NCBI RefSeq assembly: GCF_016801865.2
Contig: NC_068938.1
Coordinates: forward strand, 67,307,005-67,371,004
Origin: Culex pipiens pallens
Lineage: Eukaryota > Arthropoda > Insecta > Diptera > Culicidae
DNA length: 64,000 nt
Reading direction: 5' to 3'
Shown piece after piece: positions 35,188 to 48,369 of this stretch. Within the stretch, counting starts at the first letter, position 1. Every line of letters starts with the position of its first letter. The translations under genes were made by a program, and so were the position numbers. Under the pieces are notes generated by a model. The model was given only the letters and a program-made list of their open reading frames with translations. It did no database searches and was not told the origin of the DNA.

Positions 35188-38100
35188 ATTAAAATTGAAG
35201 AAAAAAGACCGATTTTGTAGAGAATTGCTCATAACCCTTTTTAAAAATTGTATTATATCAATTCAGTTTTCATCCAATTTGGTCAAGGTAAACAAAAATT
35301 TCAATTTTGATCTTGGCCGGAAGAGGTAAATATCTTATTTTCAAATGATATAACAAAAAATTTGTTAAAATAGTTAAATTAGTTCAATATGACAGTACAT
35401 TGAAGTGAATAAAATCAAATCAGGTTCTGTAATTATTATTTTTTGTATAATTTCAAAACATTGGTGCGATAAAAGGTAGGAAAATGTATACTTCCGCATT
35501 TATTTCGGGAATTCCCGGGAAATTTACAAATTTCCCGGAAAACGGTAAATATTTTTTCCCGGGACGGGAAATTGAACGCTCTTATATTTTACAAACTATT
35601 TTCAAGTTGCTACCGCCAACTAGGGAAAGTTGGGACTGCAGTCTGAATAGATACAGGAGATTTTAGAACAATAATAGATTTTGAAATCGTTTTACCAATT
35701 GTTTTGTTTTTTTTTCTGTTTTAACCGAAGTCATTCAATATATTATGCAGAAAATTTGGCTTAAATAGTTGTATTCATTCATTACATTTGTCCTGATTTG
35801 CCCCAGATGCCGGTGTTTGATTAAGAGTAATTCAACATGATTTTTTTTAATTTAAAGCCATAAATATACGTAAATATAATACCCATTTTCAAAAAAATTA
35901 TAAAATAAAATAGAAAACATTTAAAGCACTAGGCATTTTGCGGATCAGTAAACAAAAATTTAAACAATTTACCCTAATAAGCCAAATTTATGCTGGTAGA
36001 TACCGTATACAAATTTTAATACTTTGACATTCTTAACGATTACTAAGTATTCAACTGTTCATTTATTTCCACAACTAAATCCACAACGAATTTCCAAACC
36101 AAAAATGTTTTTTTTTTTCAATTTCGGGAAATCCTGGGACAAATTATAAAAAAATCCCGGGATTCGGGATTTCCCGGTTTTGGGAAAATCCCATGACTGA
36201 CCCAAGGGAATTAAGCCAGGGGATGTTTCATTTTCAATTATAACGCGGGACTCCGACAACCAAATTCAACCAAACTTCAGGGCAATGCACATAACTCTTT
36301 ATTTTGGTTATTCAAGGTCAAACCCTAAAATGCGTGTTAAACGGAACGCTTGGACATGATCAAATAATAGTGTAACCAATAAAACTTATGATAACAGGTT
36401 AATAAAATACTATTTTTTCCATAGATGAAAAATCAACACATCTGGCATCACTGCACCCCACGAACCTCGCTCTATCCCACCACCCGCCAGACACAAAAGC
36501 GAGCATAATGAGGGAAACCGTAAAAAACGTTGATAATTCCGTTCTGACCTCACATTTCACTTAAAATCGCTTTCATTTTCCTAATTTCATGGTGGAAAAA
36601 AGATTCCACCAGACTGAGCATGATCTTTTGCTTGTTTCTTCCCTTTCTTTGGGAGGAGAGTGGGAGGGAGGTAAAAAGTGCTCCCGGCCAAAACATCATC
36701 ATCATCATCTTGCCACACATATTCACGTACCACCCACTTGGAGCTGGCTGTGTGCTGCTGGGGAACGTGGAAAAGGACGAGCAAAAAGCACAAGAAAATG
36801 AAGCATAATGTCATGGCTGTAACACTTGGGCAGGGCTGTCAGTTGGAGTGGGGGGGATGGTGTCATGCAAATTGTATAAAATTTTTGGTAATGATGAAAT
36901 TTTATTTCATCTGGGTAAAAATGAGAAAAAAGCACGCAACAGCATTCATGAATATGAGAGCAGGTCGTGTGGTGGAAATGTGTGTGCTGCGGTGCCGAAA
37001 GTTGTCTGACAGCCTCAAGAGCGAGCTGCTTCAGCAACCGAGTGGAGGCCCCCTTTCTCTCAATTAGATGAAACAATCCGCAAAGTTTGTTGGAATTTCA
37101 ATTGCTTTGAGGGGGGAGGAAGGAGGGTGAGGTTAAATTTGAATAAGGATGTTCATCGCCTGAGATATGTTCAGAGTGGGACGGCACAAATTTCAGAAAC
37201 ACTACTTTTGCCAAATTGGATTTAATTTTCCTAATGTGGACTCGGATGGAAATCCAAATTCATTTACTCCTGGTAGAGATCTGATGAATTATAAATTGCA
37301 CTGGATGTTTGGCTTATTATACAGTATAGATTTTGAGCTGTGTAAAAACAGTTTGTTGGAAGAATACTGAACAAAATCAAATTTGCGATCGAAAATGAGA
37401 TTTAAATTTCAGCAAAACAGTTTAAAAAAGCCAATGAGAGTTTTCAAACAAAGAATGTTAAGTAACAATTGTAACTATTTTGATTAAATTGAAATAAATG
37501 ATAAAATAATATAAAAATATTTTTGAAAATTGAAGAAAATTGTTAACAATTTTTCTTTGAGAACTTTATTGATCAGACCTGCTGGTTGCCGAGATAAATC
37601 CTCATAAAGTTTTAAATTGATGAAAAATGAGTTGTTTTCAGTGTCACCACGGAGTCTGAGTGTGGTTTCACCAAACCAACCCTCATATTTCAAGTAATGA
37701 ATGGTGAAAAAGTTATCAATTTTCTGCTCCTTTCATTTTTTTTATAATACCAAGCCTAATAATTTGATAGGGTTGGAAACACATATTAAAGACGTTTTAA
37801 AATATCAAGCTTGATTAAAAAAATACGTAGTTTTACTTCAATTGATTTTATATTTAAAAATTGAAAACCGAATCAATAGTTTCAGAAATATCGTTAACAA
37901 AGTTAGGAAAACTGTTAGAAATGTTTTAATCATTCTGTAGTACAAAATTTTACTTAAAACAATTCTTCGCATGAACCGGAAATGGATTTCATTTGTATTT
38001 TTGATTTAACTATAACTTTCCAGGAGGCTATCCGATGACCAAAGAAGCCATTTTGCATCATTGGATTGCACATTCAAGTTTTCATACTATTTTGGAAATT

Positions 38101-38335
38101 TTCAAAATAAAAAAACTCATGCGTGTTTTTTTATGATCAGTACTGTTTAGTGCTCATATTTGTATTCTTATATAAATGGTTGGTAAGGCTCAGCAAAAAA
38201 AAAAATAGATATAGGAGAAGTTGGGGCAAAAACGCAAATAGCTCAGTCAGATTTTTTGATAATCATGTTATTTCGGGACTTGACTTAGACTTTGATAGAG
38301 CAAGTTTCTAAAAAATCCTATTTTATAGTAAAAAA
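35188..38335. other. Spacer: scraps of repeats and a single-copy zone
   Basis: 35500-35580 and 36110-36190 carry TTCCCGGGAA-type text shared with 18950-19020 and 19880-20250. 36232-36350 is a fragment of the CGTCGTGCTATC MITE (reverse). 36400-37130 is single-copy in appearance; its His-rich ORF comes from a CATCAT run. 38030-38080 is a foldback-end scrap. No gene recognised. Confidence 0.4.
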
Positions 38336-39104
38336 CGTAACTTAATCCACCCTAGGGTGGTTGATGCCTTCCTCACATTTAAAGGGTGCTATCCAAAATA
38401 GAGACAAAAGGGCGATGTTTTTCAGTGTTTTATCAATTTGACTCATTATTCATACCACTAGATTGGATAGTCTTCATATTGCAGGGCACTTATATGCTTA
38501 CACCTTATAATAGGGTAGCCAGATCCCCAATCCAATTTGTGCTTGTTGAAAAGGTCTTTTGATTACCTATCCAACGATATGTCGCATGAGAGATCCGGAC
38601 AACGTTTTCATCAAAATATCTGAGATCCGGCCTCCAAAAAGTGCATAAATGACACTTAAGTGTTTATAACTTTTGATAGAGTTATCAGATTTTCAATGTT
38701 TTGGACGCGTTGGAAAGGTCTTTCAAAGGTCTTTCTAAAAATGTATAACATGACAGGTTTTCTTACAAAAACCACCCTTTTTACAATCTTCCGAACTTTA
38801 GTCAAAATTGTTTTTTTAGCATAACTTTTCAAGTACTTAACTAAACTGCATAATTTTTAATAGCGACTTATGGGATCCCAAGACGGATCGAATGAGGCCA
38901 AAATGGACAAAATCGGTTCAGCCAGTCTCGAGATAATCGAGTGACAATTTTTTTTATCAACATCCCACCACACACACAGACATTTGCTCAGAATTTGATT
39001 CTGAGTTGAAAGGTATACATGAAGGTGGGTCTAGGAGGTCTAATTGAGGAGTTCATTTTTCGAGTGATTTTATAGCCTTTCCTCAGTAAGGTGAGGAAGG
39101 TAAA
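38336..39104 (-). mobile_element. CCTTCCTCAC element, copy C
   Basis: Reverse orientation: it begins CTTAATCCACCCTAGGGTGG and ends CAGTAAGGTGAGGAAGG, with the GAATTTGATTCTGAGT word near 38990 and CA-rich CACCACACACACAGACA near 38970. Confidence 0.82.
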
Positions 39105-39236
39105 AAAATGATTTTAAAATAATTGATTTTTCGTACGTTCTACTTACCTGGTGGGGTAAGACGTACAACCCGTTAGGGCAAGACGAACAATGCTTGAAAA
39201 AACATGTTAATTTGCTAACAATTGAACTGTTATCAC

Positions 39237-40804
39237 TAGAGCTAGGTATTTTTCACGGCAAAAAATCGAAATTACGCGGCATGTAAGTTTTTGAAACCAC
39301 GGATTTCACGGCATTTTCACGGAACTCTAAAATTTGCTCAAAATAAACATAAAAATGTTTATTTTTTACATAATTATGTAACGAAAAATGTCTAAAAAGT
39401 AAGCCGTAGTTTAAGATACAAATAAAACCCCATCACACGTATTATTTATCTTAAAAAAATATTGGTTAGTTTTTTTGAAATCAAGCAGAATTTTTGTCTG
39501 ATAAACTATGGTTTAGCTTTTTTTACTTTACTGAGATTTTAGAAATTTATTTTGCTAAAATATCTCAAAAACGACTCAAATCATAAAAATAGAATCAGAA
39601 AAATAAATGTTATAAAAAAATGTTTATTTTCATAAATTTCAGCAAAAGAAAACTTTTACATTTAAACAAAGTTGAGGCAAATTTCATTTGCAGCATTTTT
39701 ATATTTATTGATACCTTCAGAAAATTATGATACCATACAAAATGCTAAGTAAATTTTATTTAAATTTGTATTGTATTTGAACCAATTGACGAAAAACCTT
39801 CATTTATGATCAAAATATAACAATTCTTTTTCTTATTCATCTCACGTTATATGCAACTTGTTCATCCATATTTTAACTAATTTTACAAAGATTAAAAAAT
39901 AATATAGCTAACTTTTTTTTACTGTTGCTTTTACTGTAGTTTTGAATAACTTTTTTGACATTCTTTTAGAACTTGCGGATTCAAACAAAATTTTTGGAGA
40001 TTTGCATTTAATTCATCTAAGAATATTTAAAATATAAAAAAAACTGTTCTGAGTTTGCCTTGCAATTTTTTTATTATTTGGAAACTTGTAAAGTGTACGA
40101 ATAAAAAAAAACGTTACTTAATCCACCGGAAGGTGGTTGCTGCCTTCCTTCTAAAAGCCTTGCAACCACACACTACGAAAGCTTTGGCTAACGCTTACTT
40201 AGTAAAGACACTATACATCTGAGTGCTGCCATCTAGGTATGATAAATTTAATGAACCATTTGAAAGCACTGCAGTGTTTGTGTGCGTGCACTGAGCGTAA
40301 AGTTCCGACAGCTATCCGCCGGAGCTTTCAAATTATGTAAATAATGACCCTTTTTAGTATCAACCAAAACAGTTTTTCGAACATATCTTTTAAAGTACTG
40401 CACCAAGCCGGATGAAATTTAAAAAAGACTTAAAGAACCTGAAGGCAAATCCAAAAACATAGATCCGGACAAAATCGGTCGAGCCAGTTCCGAGAAAAGT
40501 GAGTGAGAAAAAAAATTCTACGTCCATCCACACGCACAGACATTTGCTCAGAATTTGATTCTGAGTCGATATGTATACGTAAAGGTATATCTGGGAGACT
40601 TATTTAAAAAGTTCAATTTTTGAGTGATTTTATAGCCTTGCCTCAGTGAGGTGAGGAAGGCAAAAATCAATGCTTTACTGCTCTAAAAATTATTTTGTCT
40701 AATAAAATTTCGTGGCATTTCACGGTATGTACTAAGTTTCACGGCCAGTGGCAAATTTCACGGATTACGTGGAATCGGCGAAATCGCGAAAAATCACTAG
40801 CCCT
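39237..40804. mobile_element. TIR element, GGGCTAGT...TTTCACGG family, copy 2
   Basis: The left end AGAGCTAGGTATTTTTCACGG (first 20 bases from 39238) and the right end, inverted, TAGGGCTAGTGATTTTTCGC resemble copy 1. CACGG words are clustered at both ends. A CCTTCCTCAC element is nested at 40111-40665. No coding region. Confidence 0.7.
40111..40665 (-). mobile_element. CCTTCCTCAC element, copy D (nested)
   Basis: Begins ACTTAATCCACCGGAAGGTGG and ends CAGTGAGGTGAGGAAGGC; the word GATTCTGAGTCGATATGTAT is near 40558. The middle differs from other copies. It lies inside 39237-40804, so it inserted later. Confidence 0.8.
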
Positions 40805-41463
40805 AATTATCACATAGACACATCAAATCAGAATATATTTGAAACGTTTCTTACAATTTAAATGATAAGTAGTAAATTTTCATAATATCACTATATTTTG
40901 TTTGGACAATTTATTTTAACAATTGTTTATCAGTTTTTACGTACTTTTATGTTTTTATTTCCTAATAAAATATGTATGCAATTCGTATTTTTTTCCAAAC
41001 TTACACTTGCCCCACCTGAACAAGAATTTTCAAAAGCTATCAACAAATTATAAATCATACTTTATAGTAGGTGCAAATTATTGGTAGAGACACTACTGAT
41101 CTAGGAAAAATTGAATTTTGATTAAAGGAACTTAAAAACGAACCCTAAGTGTTATTTTTGACTTTCTAAAAGTTTTAAGAAAACAAAGGATTTGAAAAAA
41201 ATACCATTCAATCTTGTGTCCTGTGGCGTTTACGTCGTTTTGGCGGTTATGTGGTAGTAGAATTAACTAATTGCATTGCTAGTAACAATTCCTCATATTG
41301 TTTTGCGATTGTTCCTCTTGCCCCACTTTCCTCTATACACGACATTCATTGAACAATTGGGTTGAAACATCAGTTTGACAACTGATCAACGATACATGAG
41401 TGTTTTTTTGGACTACCGAATAAGGGATATTCAGATGATCGAATCAGTGCACTAAGCTTAATC
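40805..41463. other. AT-rich spacer, nothing recognised
   Basis: TTGCCCCAC words near 41005 and 41320 echo GGTGGGGTAAG near 39152, possibly scraps of another repeat family. No gene is seen. Confidence 0.35.
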
Positions 41464-42350
41464 CAGGGGTGCTCAAAGTTTTTAAATGCCGGGCCAAATT
41501 TGAAGCTCACATGGGGCTTCGGGCCAATTTTTGGAAATTTCAGGATTTTTTTTTGTGTTTTGTAGTTTATGTATTTTAAACTGTTTTGTTCAAAAAAGCT
41601 TCCAATCAACAGGTTTAAAATTATTAGTCATCAAAATAAAAAAGGACAAAAATAGTATTTGTAAGCTGTTTATTGCAATTTTTATGCCAAAATTGAATCA
41701 GAAAATACAATATTTTTCTTAGAATTTTAAATAGCATGGTCTGGTACAGTTCGAGATATTGTTGAACATTTGGTGGCAAAAAACAATCACATTTTCACAG
41801 AGATGATAAAATTGAAAAATTGAAATTGATTTTACTTGAATTTTCCACGATATTTTTTATATATAGTTTATTTAAAAATGGTAACACATAAATTGAAAAA
41901 CAAACGTAGCTTTATTTTGAAATAAAGTGCAGCTATAATGATAAATCATAGCAAAATGATTTTTCAACATTTCTTTCTCTAATTAAAAAAAAAACATTTC
42001 AATATGTTTTTTTTTATTTGAATCAGATGTTATGCACTCAGATTCATAACCAAATGACATTATGATTTTTGAATTAAAAAGGAATGCCTATATTTTGGCT
42101 ATCTTTATAGTTTTCTACTTTAATCAAATAAGCATTTTGCAAAAATGCTCAACTAAACCACAAAAAAAATGTATCGTAAAATCGAAATGAAATATGGATA
42201 ACTCATAATCGTAATATAAAATTAAAAAAAAAAATGAAAAAATAACTTGAACTAAACCTTAATTTTGAAGAATAACAAATTACCTTACAGATTAGTCAAA
42301 GGGCCATTTTACATGGTCATTCAAAATAAGCCCGCGGGCCACAAAAAATC
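41464..42350 (+). mobile_element. hAT-like element, right end unclear
   Basis: Begins CAGGGGTGCTCAAAGTTTTT then GCCGGGCCAAATTTGAAGC. Near 42330 CCCGCGGGCCACAAAAAATC looks like the opposite subterminal region, but a matching CACCCCTG end is missing. The interior is AT-rich and non-coding. Confidence 0.5.
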
Positions 42351-44835
42351 ACCTCAATAATTATCAAATTTTTATCTCAAAGTTTGATCATTTTACAATT
42401 GACAAAAAAATGTATCCCAAATTTTCATTTTTTTAATCTTGAAACATTTGAAATATGTAATGAAATGAGATATTTGAAGCAGTGTTTCCATTTATTTCCA
42501 TTTGTAATTAAAAAAATACATTAAAAATGTCAATTCCTACTAAACCTTTGTTATGAATAATTAATCATCGTGATTATCATAAATATTCATTATTTGTTTA
42601 TTTTATAAGCGACTCTAAAACTTCATTTTTTTGAGTTATTCAAACTGGTCAAACTCGTACCCTGGGTTAGTTTGTTTTAGAAAGCTGAGAAAATTTCTCA
42701 ATATATTTGATTCACATAATTTTGATAAATGATCCAATCTGTTCAACCCGATTTGTGTCATCAATAGGGATATAATCATCTCCCAAAAAATGAGATTCAT
42801 TGTAATCAATCAATATATTCAGTGGGTGCATCAGATGTTCATCGAAGAAAAAGAGAAACAAAAACTTTTTTCTTTCACCAAAACGACAAGATTTATGAAC
42901 GCTGCGTCACGTGTCCCACTGGAAGTGTTTTCAGCAGCCAGCCAGCAGCTGGTTGATCGATGAAAAGTCACTGCCGAACCGTCGAATTTCCGGTAAGTGT
43001 GATAAATGCATTTGCCTATCACTTCGGAAGCACTGGGATGAGTCGTGACACTTTTCTGGATGTAGGAAATCGATATTGAGTGTGTGTGGTAAAGGTAAAT
43101 GAATTAAGTTTTCGGCAAAGTGCGTTATCTATGCATGAGGCAAATTAATTGAATGCACCTAAGGTGATAAATCTATCCGATAGTAATTCGATTTATCCGC
43201 ACCTGACGCCTCGACACCTGCTTCTTCTGCAGGGTGTCCCAGATCTTCTGGTCAAGTTCTTTGGGAGGACTGCTAATGGACAACTTGTGAACTTCCAATC
43301 GCCGACCGGGGAGCTGTGAACAGGGTGTTGATAGACACTCATTAAACTTTCAGTAATCTTTGGTCAGCTCTAGTGATTTGTTTAATTGAATTTCCCTCCC
43401 TGTTTCCTCCGACTTGCCCTAGAGTTCCTGGTCAGTTTCGACTTTCAACTTCGGTGCTGGCCAGAGAGGATTAAAATCCGAGTCCCTTTGGAGAAGGAAG
43501 ACGAGGAAGCACACTTTATCGATTTTCTGTCCAGCCACTCTCCAACTTGGTGGTGGAAAAGGACCAAAAGGACCAAAGAAAATCCGGATGCTTTTGAGTG
43601 AAATCAAATTAGCAGAAACATTTTAGCAGCAACGATTGCGTCCGGGGAAATCTTGTCAGAAGTGAGGGAAGGGAGAACTTTTAGGATTCAGAAACCACAC
43701 CCTTCCCCCTGCTTACCTGCTCCGGTTTCGGATTACAAACTCACGGAACCACCCTGCCGAGCGTCAGCAGCGCTCTAACTTTGTTAGGAGCCAAATGAGC
43801 GGAGCAAAATTATTAATTCAATAAGTACAAACACAAACAGACCGCCACCAACCACCCACGCACGCACTCACCTCTTCCACAAAGTTATGTTTGCTTACCT
43901 TTGGAATATACACCACCTCGTACCACTCTCTCTGGTAAAGTGAACGCGAACGAGATTTTGCTTTGATTTATCAATATAACTTCGGAAAAGTTACTGGGAA
44001 ATTATGGAGCCCTTCCTACCGGGATTCTGAGAAAAGGTTAAGGTTGTGATGAGTGGCTGGAAAGGTGAGTTTGGTAATGTGTTTTGAATTCATACAATCA
44101 ATAAAAAATTAACCTTTTTGAAAAAAGTGATTTGTGATGTAAGGAAAATTTTAGATACATGAAAATGCATTCATATGTTTTTTTTATTTAGATAGCACTT
44201 CAATGTTTTCAAATTACTTTGTTAAGTCAAACTTTTAAGAAATTTAACTGAATAACTCTTTTGACAAAAAAAAAAACGAACAAAAAAAAGTAGACACTTG
44301 TTCAGTGTTCATTTCCAACATTATTCTAATGGAACCCTGTTTCACTCAAAATTAAATAAACTTCGATCACTTCTTCAATAAACCCATCAATTGGGTGTCA
44401 AATTACAATTTTACGCTCCCTTCCTTTGCGAAACGTCCTTCCACCGGATATGGATCCCAAATGTCTTACGAACTTTTCGCCGAACGTCCAACACACAGCC
44501 CCGTGTTAATCTGTTCAATTTCTTTTCCGTTTCGGCTGATGGTCCGTTCCGAGTTCGCTCGGACAGATAAATATAATCTGGTAATTGAAATAAAGGGCAA
44601 AGGATAACAACGTCGTTGAACTCCCACCGCGTGGGGGGAGGATTCTGCTTTCTTTGTCCCCTTTTGTTGGAAATTTTGCGAAGAAGTTTGCGATGTCTGG
44701 ATCCACTTTTCAAAGGCTTAGTTTAAATCCTTACGAAATTGACGTGATATTTGGAGGCTAAACGAAATTAATGTGCTTTGGTTTTGAAGTTGATTATTTG
44801 CGGTTAATAAAAATAGTGTTATTCGAAGTGAAAAA
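42351..44835. other. AT-rich then single-copy DNA; no gene recognised
   Basis: 42351-42830 is AT-rich. 42830-44640 is GC-balanced and repeat-free in appearance, with ORFs of 60-100 codons on both strands that show no domain. It could be intron or regulatory sequence of a gene beyond the window. Confidence 0.4.
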
Positions 44836-45584
44836 CTAACTTAATCCACCTATGTGGTTGGAGCCTTCCTCACAACAATGGCTGTACACAAGTTTCATCT
44901 ATTTTTTAGATCCGGCTTCCAAAAAGTACATCGCTATCACTTAAGTGGCCATATCTCGAGACAGGGTTGCCAGATCTTCAATGTTTTGGATTCGTTGGAA
45001 AGGTGTTTTGATAACCTAACCAACGATGGGTCGGATGATGGATCCGGAAAAAGTTTACATACATTTAAGTGAGATCCGGCTTCAGAAAAGTACATAAATG
45101 TCACTTAAGTGGCCATATCTCGAGACAGGGTTGCCAGATCTTCAATGTTTTGGACTCGTTGGAAAGGTCTTTTGATAACCTAACCAACGATGGGTCGGAT
45201 GATGGACCCGGACATAGTTTACATACAGTTAAGCGAGATCCAAATATATGTGAAAACACATTTTTATACATAACTTTTGAACTACTTATCGAAACTTCAA
45301 TCTGTATAAAACTCGATCTATGGGACCCTAAACCAATTCGAATGCAACAAGTTCGGGTCAAATCGGTTCAGCCAGTGCCGAGAAACATGAGCTAGTTTGT
45401 TGGTCACATACATACATACACACACACATACACACACACATACACACACACACATACACACAGACATTTGTTCAGTTTTCGATTCTGAGTCGATATGTAT
45501 ACATGAAGGTGGGTCTACGATGTTTTTATACGAAGTTCATTTTTAGAGCAGGATTATAGCCTTACCTCAGTGAGGAAGGCAAAA
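44836..45584 (-). mobile_element. CCTTCCTCAC element, copy E
   Basis: Begins AACTTAATCCACCTATGTGG and ends CTCAGTGAGGAAGGCAAA. It contains two monomers of the 165-bp unit (near 44920-45080 and 45080-45240) and a CA-rich microsatellite. It is the closest relative of the expanded copy A and shows its likely unexpanded structure. Confidence 0.86.
45411..45466 (-). repeat. CA-rich microsatellite in element copy E
   Basis: Runs of CATACACACA-type units, the reverse complement of the TG-rich tract at 13843-13939, in the same position within the element. Confidence 0.9.
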
Positions 45585-46612
45585 TCACAACTTAAGAAAA
45601 TGAAAACGAAAAGAAAGTTAAAGATTTATTCAAAATATACAAATACAATCATACAAAGCTGAATGCCATGATTTGGTGTCTTAAATCAAAATTTGAATGT
45701 ATAATAGGTTTTTCAAAAACCTGAAAAACTAGCAAATATAACAAATAAAATTATTTTATGTTATTATATTTATTTTTACCATCTAATGTCAAAACTAAGT
45801 AGAATGATGTTCTAACAGCACTGTTATGTCTTGGTTTAAAAAGAATCGTCCACTTTCAAAGATTCAACCTTCCAATAATGTAAGACACTGTGATACGTGC
45901 AACAATAACGGAAAGAAATTGGTGAAGCTTCTTGATGAAATATTTCAAATTGCAAGAAAAATCTCTTATGTTTTATTTGATTTAAAAGATAAAGATTATA
46001 CAAACCCGTTAGCCCATCGAGGAATATGTCCATTTTTAACAATAGGTTTTATTTTATTGCAAATAACATACCTGTTCTACATTTTTTACGTTGGTTTTGA
46101 AACTCTAAAAATATGTTCAAACCACTAACTTCTCCTTTTGATTATTTATAAGCTCAGTAAAATTTTTACGGGTTTCCGGTGAAATCAAGTGAAATTAAAT
46201 TGAAAAACATCAAATTTATGTTAATTCATCAAAAAACATTTGACATTTGGATTTGAAATTATCAAATCTGAAGGGACGCTTAAGATGAAACTTTCAGTAA
46301 AAAAAGTTGATTTTGTGTAATGTGTTAAAATGTATAATTCAATTGAAACTGTTGAAAATTTCGTCATTTCTCGATTTTAAATTTCACATATTTTGACTTA
46401 AAATCTGTAGCATTTGTTGTTTTTCAATCCTTTGGCAAACGATTCAAAAATTTGGAAAGCCCAAAAGTGTTTCATTTGATTTAAAATTGAAGAATGCAGG
46501 TTACAAAACGTTTTCTCACAGCTATCGTTCAATTCCATATAACGTCATGATTCGAACACTTAGTAACATAACAAATTTGATCTAGTGGCAACCAAATCAT
46601 TCCCACGTAATT
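45585..46612. other. AT-rich spacer, no gene recognised
   Basis: A 100-codon plus-strand ORF (45826-46128) ends in a hydrophobic stretch but has no recognisable family. The remainder is AT-rich. Confidence 0.35.
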
Positions 46613-47645
46613 CCCATACTCCCTAACAAACAACTTCATAATACACACCCACATAAAACCTTTACATCATCCAATCATTACAAATTACACTTTACCACAT
46701 CATATATCAACATCACATCAATATTTCAACTCAACATTCACAACCCCCCATCACCCCTCATCATAATCCCACTTACCCAAAAAAAATCCAAATAAATTTT
46801 CCAAACCCTTCCACCCAAAATAACATCTCTCCCCTATACTCCATCAAATAACTTTCCATTCAAAAACTTAACCCACATCACTACCCACCAACAACTCAAA
46901 ACTTACACACCAACTACTCCAACCCTCCCACCCCCCACACAATAATTAAAGTCATCTCTTTTATACCCTAATTCCCAACAAACCTTATCCCATAAAACCC
47001 AAAAAGATTACCCAACCTATAAAACATATCATCTTCATAAAACCCCACACTTCAAACCCCCCCTCATCTTATAATTTCAAACCCGCGGGGGGGGGTGGAG
47101 TTGTGAGGGATGTGTTCAAGTGTTGGGGGAGAGGGTGTGTTTGTATGTGAGGGGGTGAGGTGGTGGAGGGGCTTGGTGGTGAGGAGGAGAGGGTGTGGGT
47201 GCAGGTAGGTTGGCGGGGGGTTGTTGTGTTGGAGCTATGTGGGCACACGACAAGCCCCACCCCCAAAAAAATTAAACAACCAACATTCCCCACATAACAA
47301 CCAAAACCCATCAATCACCCCAATTAATTCCCTCCATACTCACTCCTCTCTCTTAGGAGGGGGTTCTCTCTACTCGCTCTAATGTAATCTCGCACGTCAC
47401 GCTATTTCTGTAGATGTTGAGAGAGTATATGAGTGCGAGCTGGGTGGAGTGGGGGGTGGGTGGAGTTGGTGTGTATATTAACACACTGCCACACTCGTAT
47501 GAGCTGAGAGGGTGTGGTGTGTTTGTCTGTGACTATAGATCGCGCGATATCTACTCGCGCGAACAAGCATATGGGGGTGGTCTATCTCTATATACGCTGG
47601 GAGTTGGAGGGGGGGGTAGTGGGGCGTGGGAGGGCAATGGGGAAA
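46613..47645. other. Extreme G-depleted / C-depleted tract
   Basis: From about 46617 to 47083 only about two G bases occur in some 465 bases. 47085-47250 is G-rich and nearly C-free, about 47252-47350 is again G-poor, and 47440-47645 is again G-rich. Changes of strand composition are abrupt. No repeat unit is apparent. It may be low-quality assembled sequence or a real strand-biased tract. Confidence 0.85.
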
Positions 47646-47967
47646 AAATATGAATTGACTATAATTAATATTTAGAAATTAGAAAAAAAAAAAACTGGAT
47701 TCTAGTAATAATAGGGGCAGCAGATTTTAAAGCACTTAAAAGCTTAAAATCTGGAAAATGATGCACTATTTTTGATGTTCTGTGTCTGTTCTATGCGAAA
47801 CTAATCAAAAATATACAAATATTGTGCTGTCACAAGGTTCAAACAGCTGTCCCAATTCACCCCGTGTGTCCTGTTTCGCTCCAGATGACGGTATATAATT
47901 TTGATTTTTGTATTTTGTATCAAGTAGAGACTTTTCAAGCTTTATAAAAATTTCATATTATTGTACC

Positions 47968-48369
47968 GGGACCGTGGTGTAGGGGTAAGCGTGTTTGCCT
48001 CTCACCCAGTCGACCTGGGTTTGATCCCAGAAGGTCCCGGTGGCAAATTCTGAGACGAGATTTGCCTGATCACGCCTTCCGTCGGACGGGGAAGTAAATG
48101 TTGGCCCCGGACTAACATAAAAAGGTAAGGTCGTTAGCTCAGTCGAGGAGTAGGAGTCATCTCCCTGGGTCCTAACTCGGTGGAGTCACTAGTAGGCGGT
48201 TGGACTCACAATCCAAAGGTCGTCAGTTCGAACCCTGGGTTGGAAGGTTCCTTGGAGTAGCAAGAAGTTTGGGTGCTCTCCCCATTCAAGCATTTGGACT
48301 CCTTAGTTCAAGCAGAAACCGAGACCACAAAAGACCTGGGGTCGTTAAAGTGGATGTTTTTTTTTTTGA
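47968..48369 (+). mobile_element. Composite tRNA-derived SINE
   Basis: The first unit (47968-48038) has acceptor pairing GGGACC/GGTCCC, A box TGGTGTAGGGG, a Glu-like anticodon region TTGCCTCTCACCCAG (CTC) and B box GGGTTTGATCCC. A second tRNA-like unit (about 48163-48245) has TTGGACTCACAATCCAA and B box CAGTTCGAACCC and resembles the SINE head at 3273. A tRNA-unrelated tail ends in a T-run at 48356-48367 that would stop Pol III. No target duplication was identified. Confidence 0.82.

Noticed and set aside
36678..37067. 129-codon ORF
   Set aside because: It overlaps ORFs on the opposite strand and starts in a low-complexity CATCAT run; no domain is visible.
45826..46128. Small membrane protein candidate, 100 codons
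   Set aside because: The hydrophobic C-terminus comes from AT-rich sequence; no family resemblance or start context.
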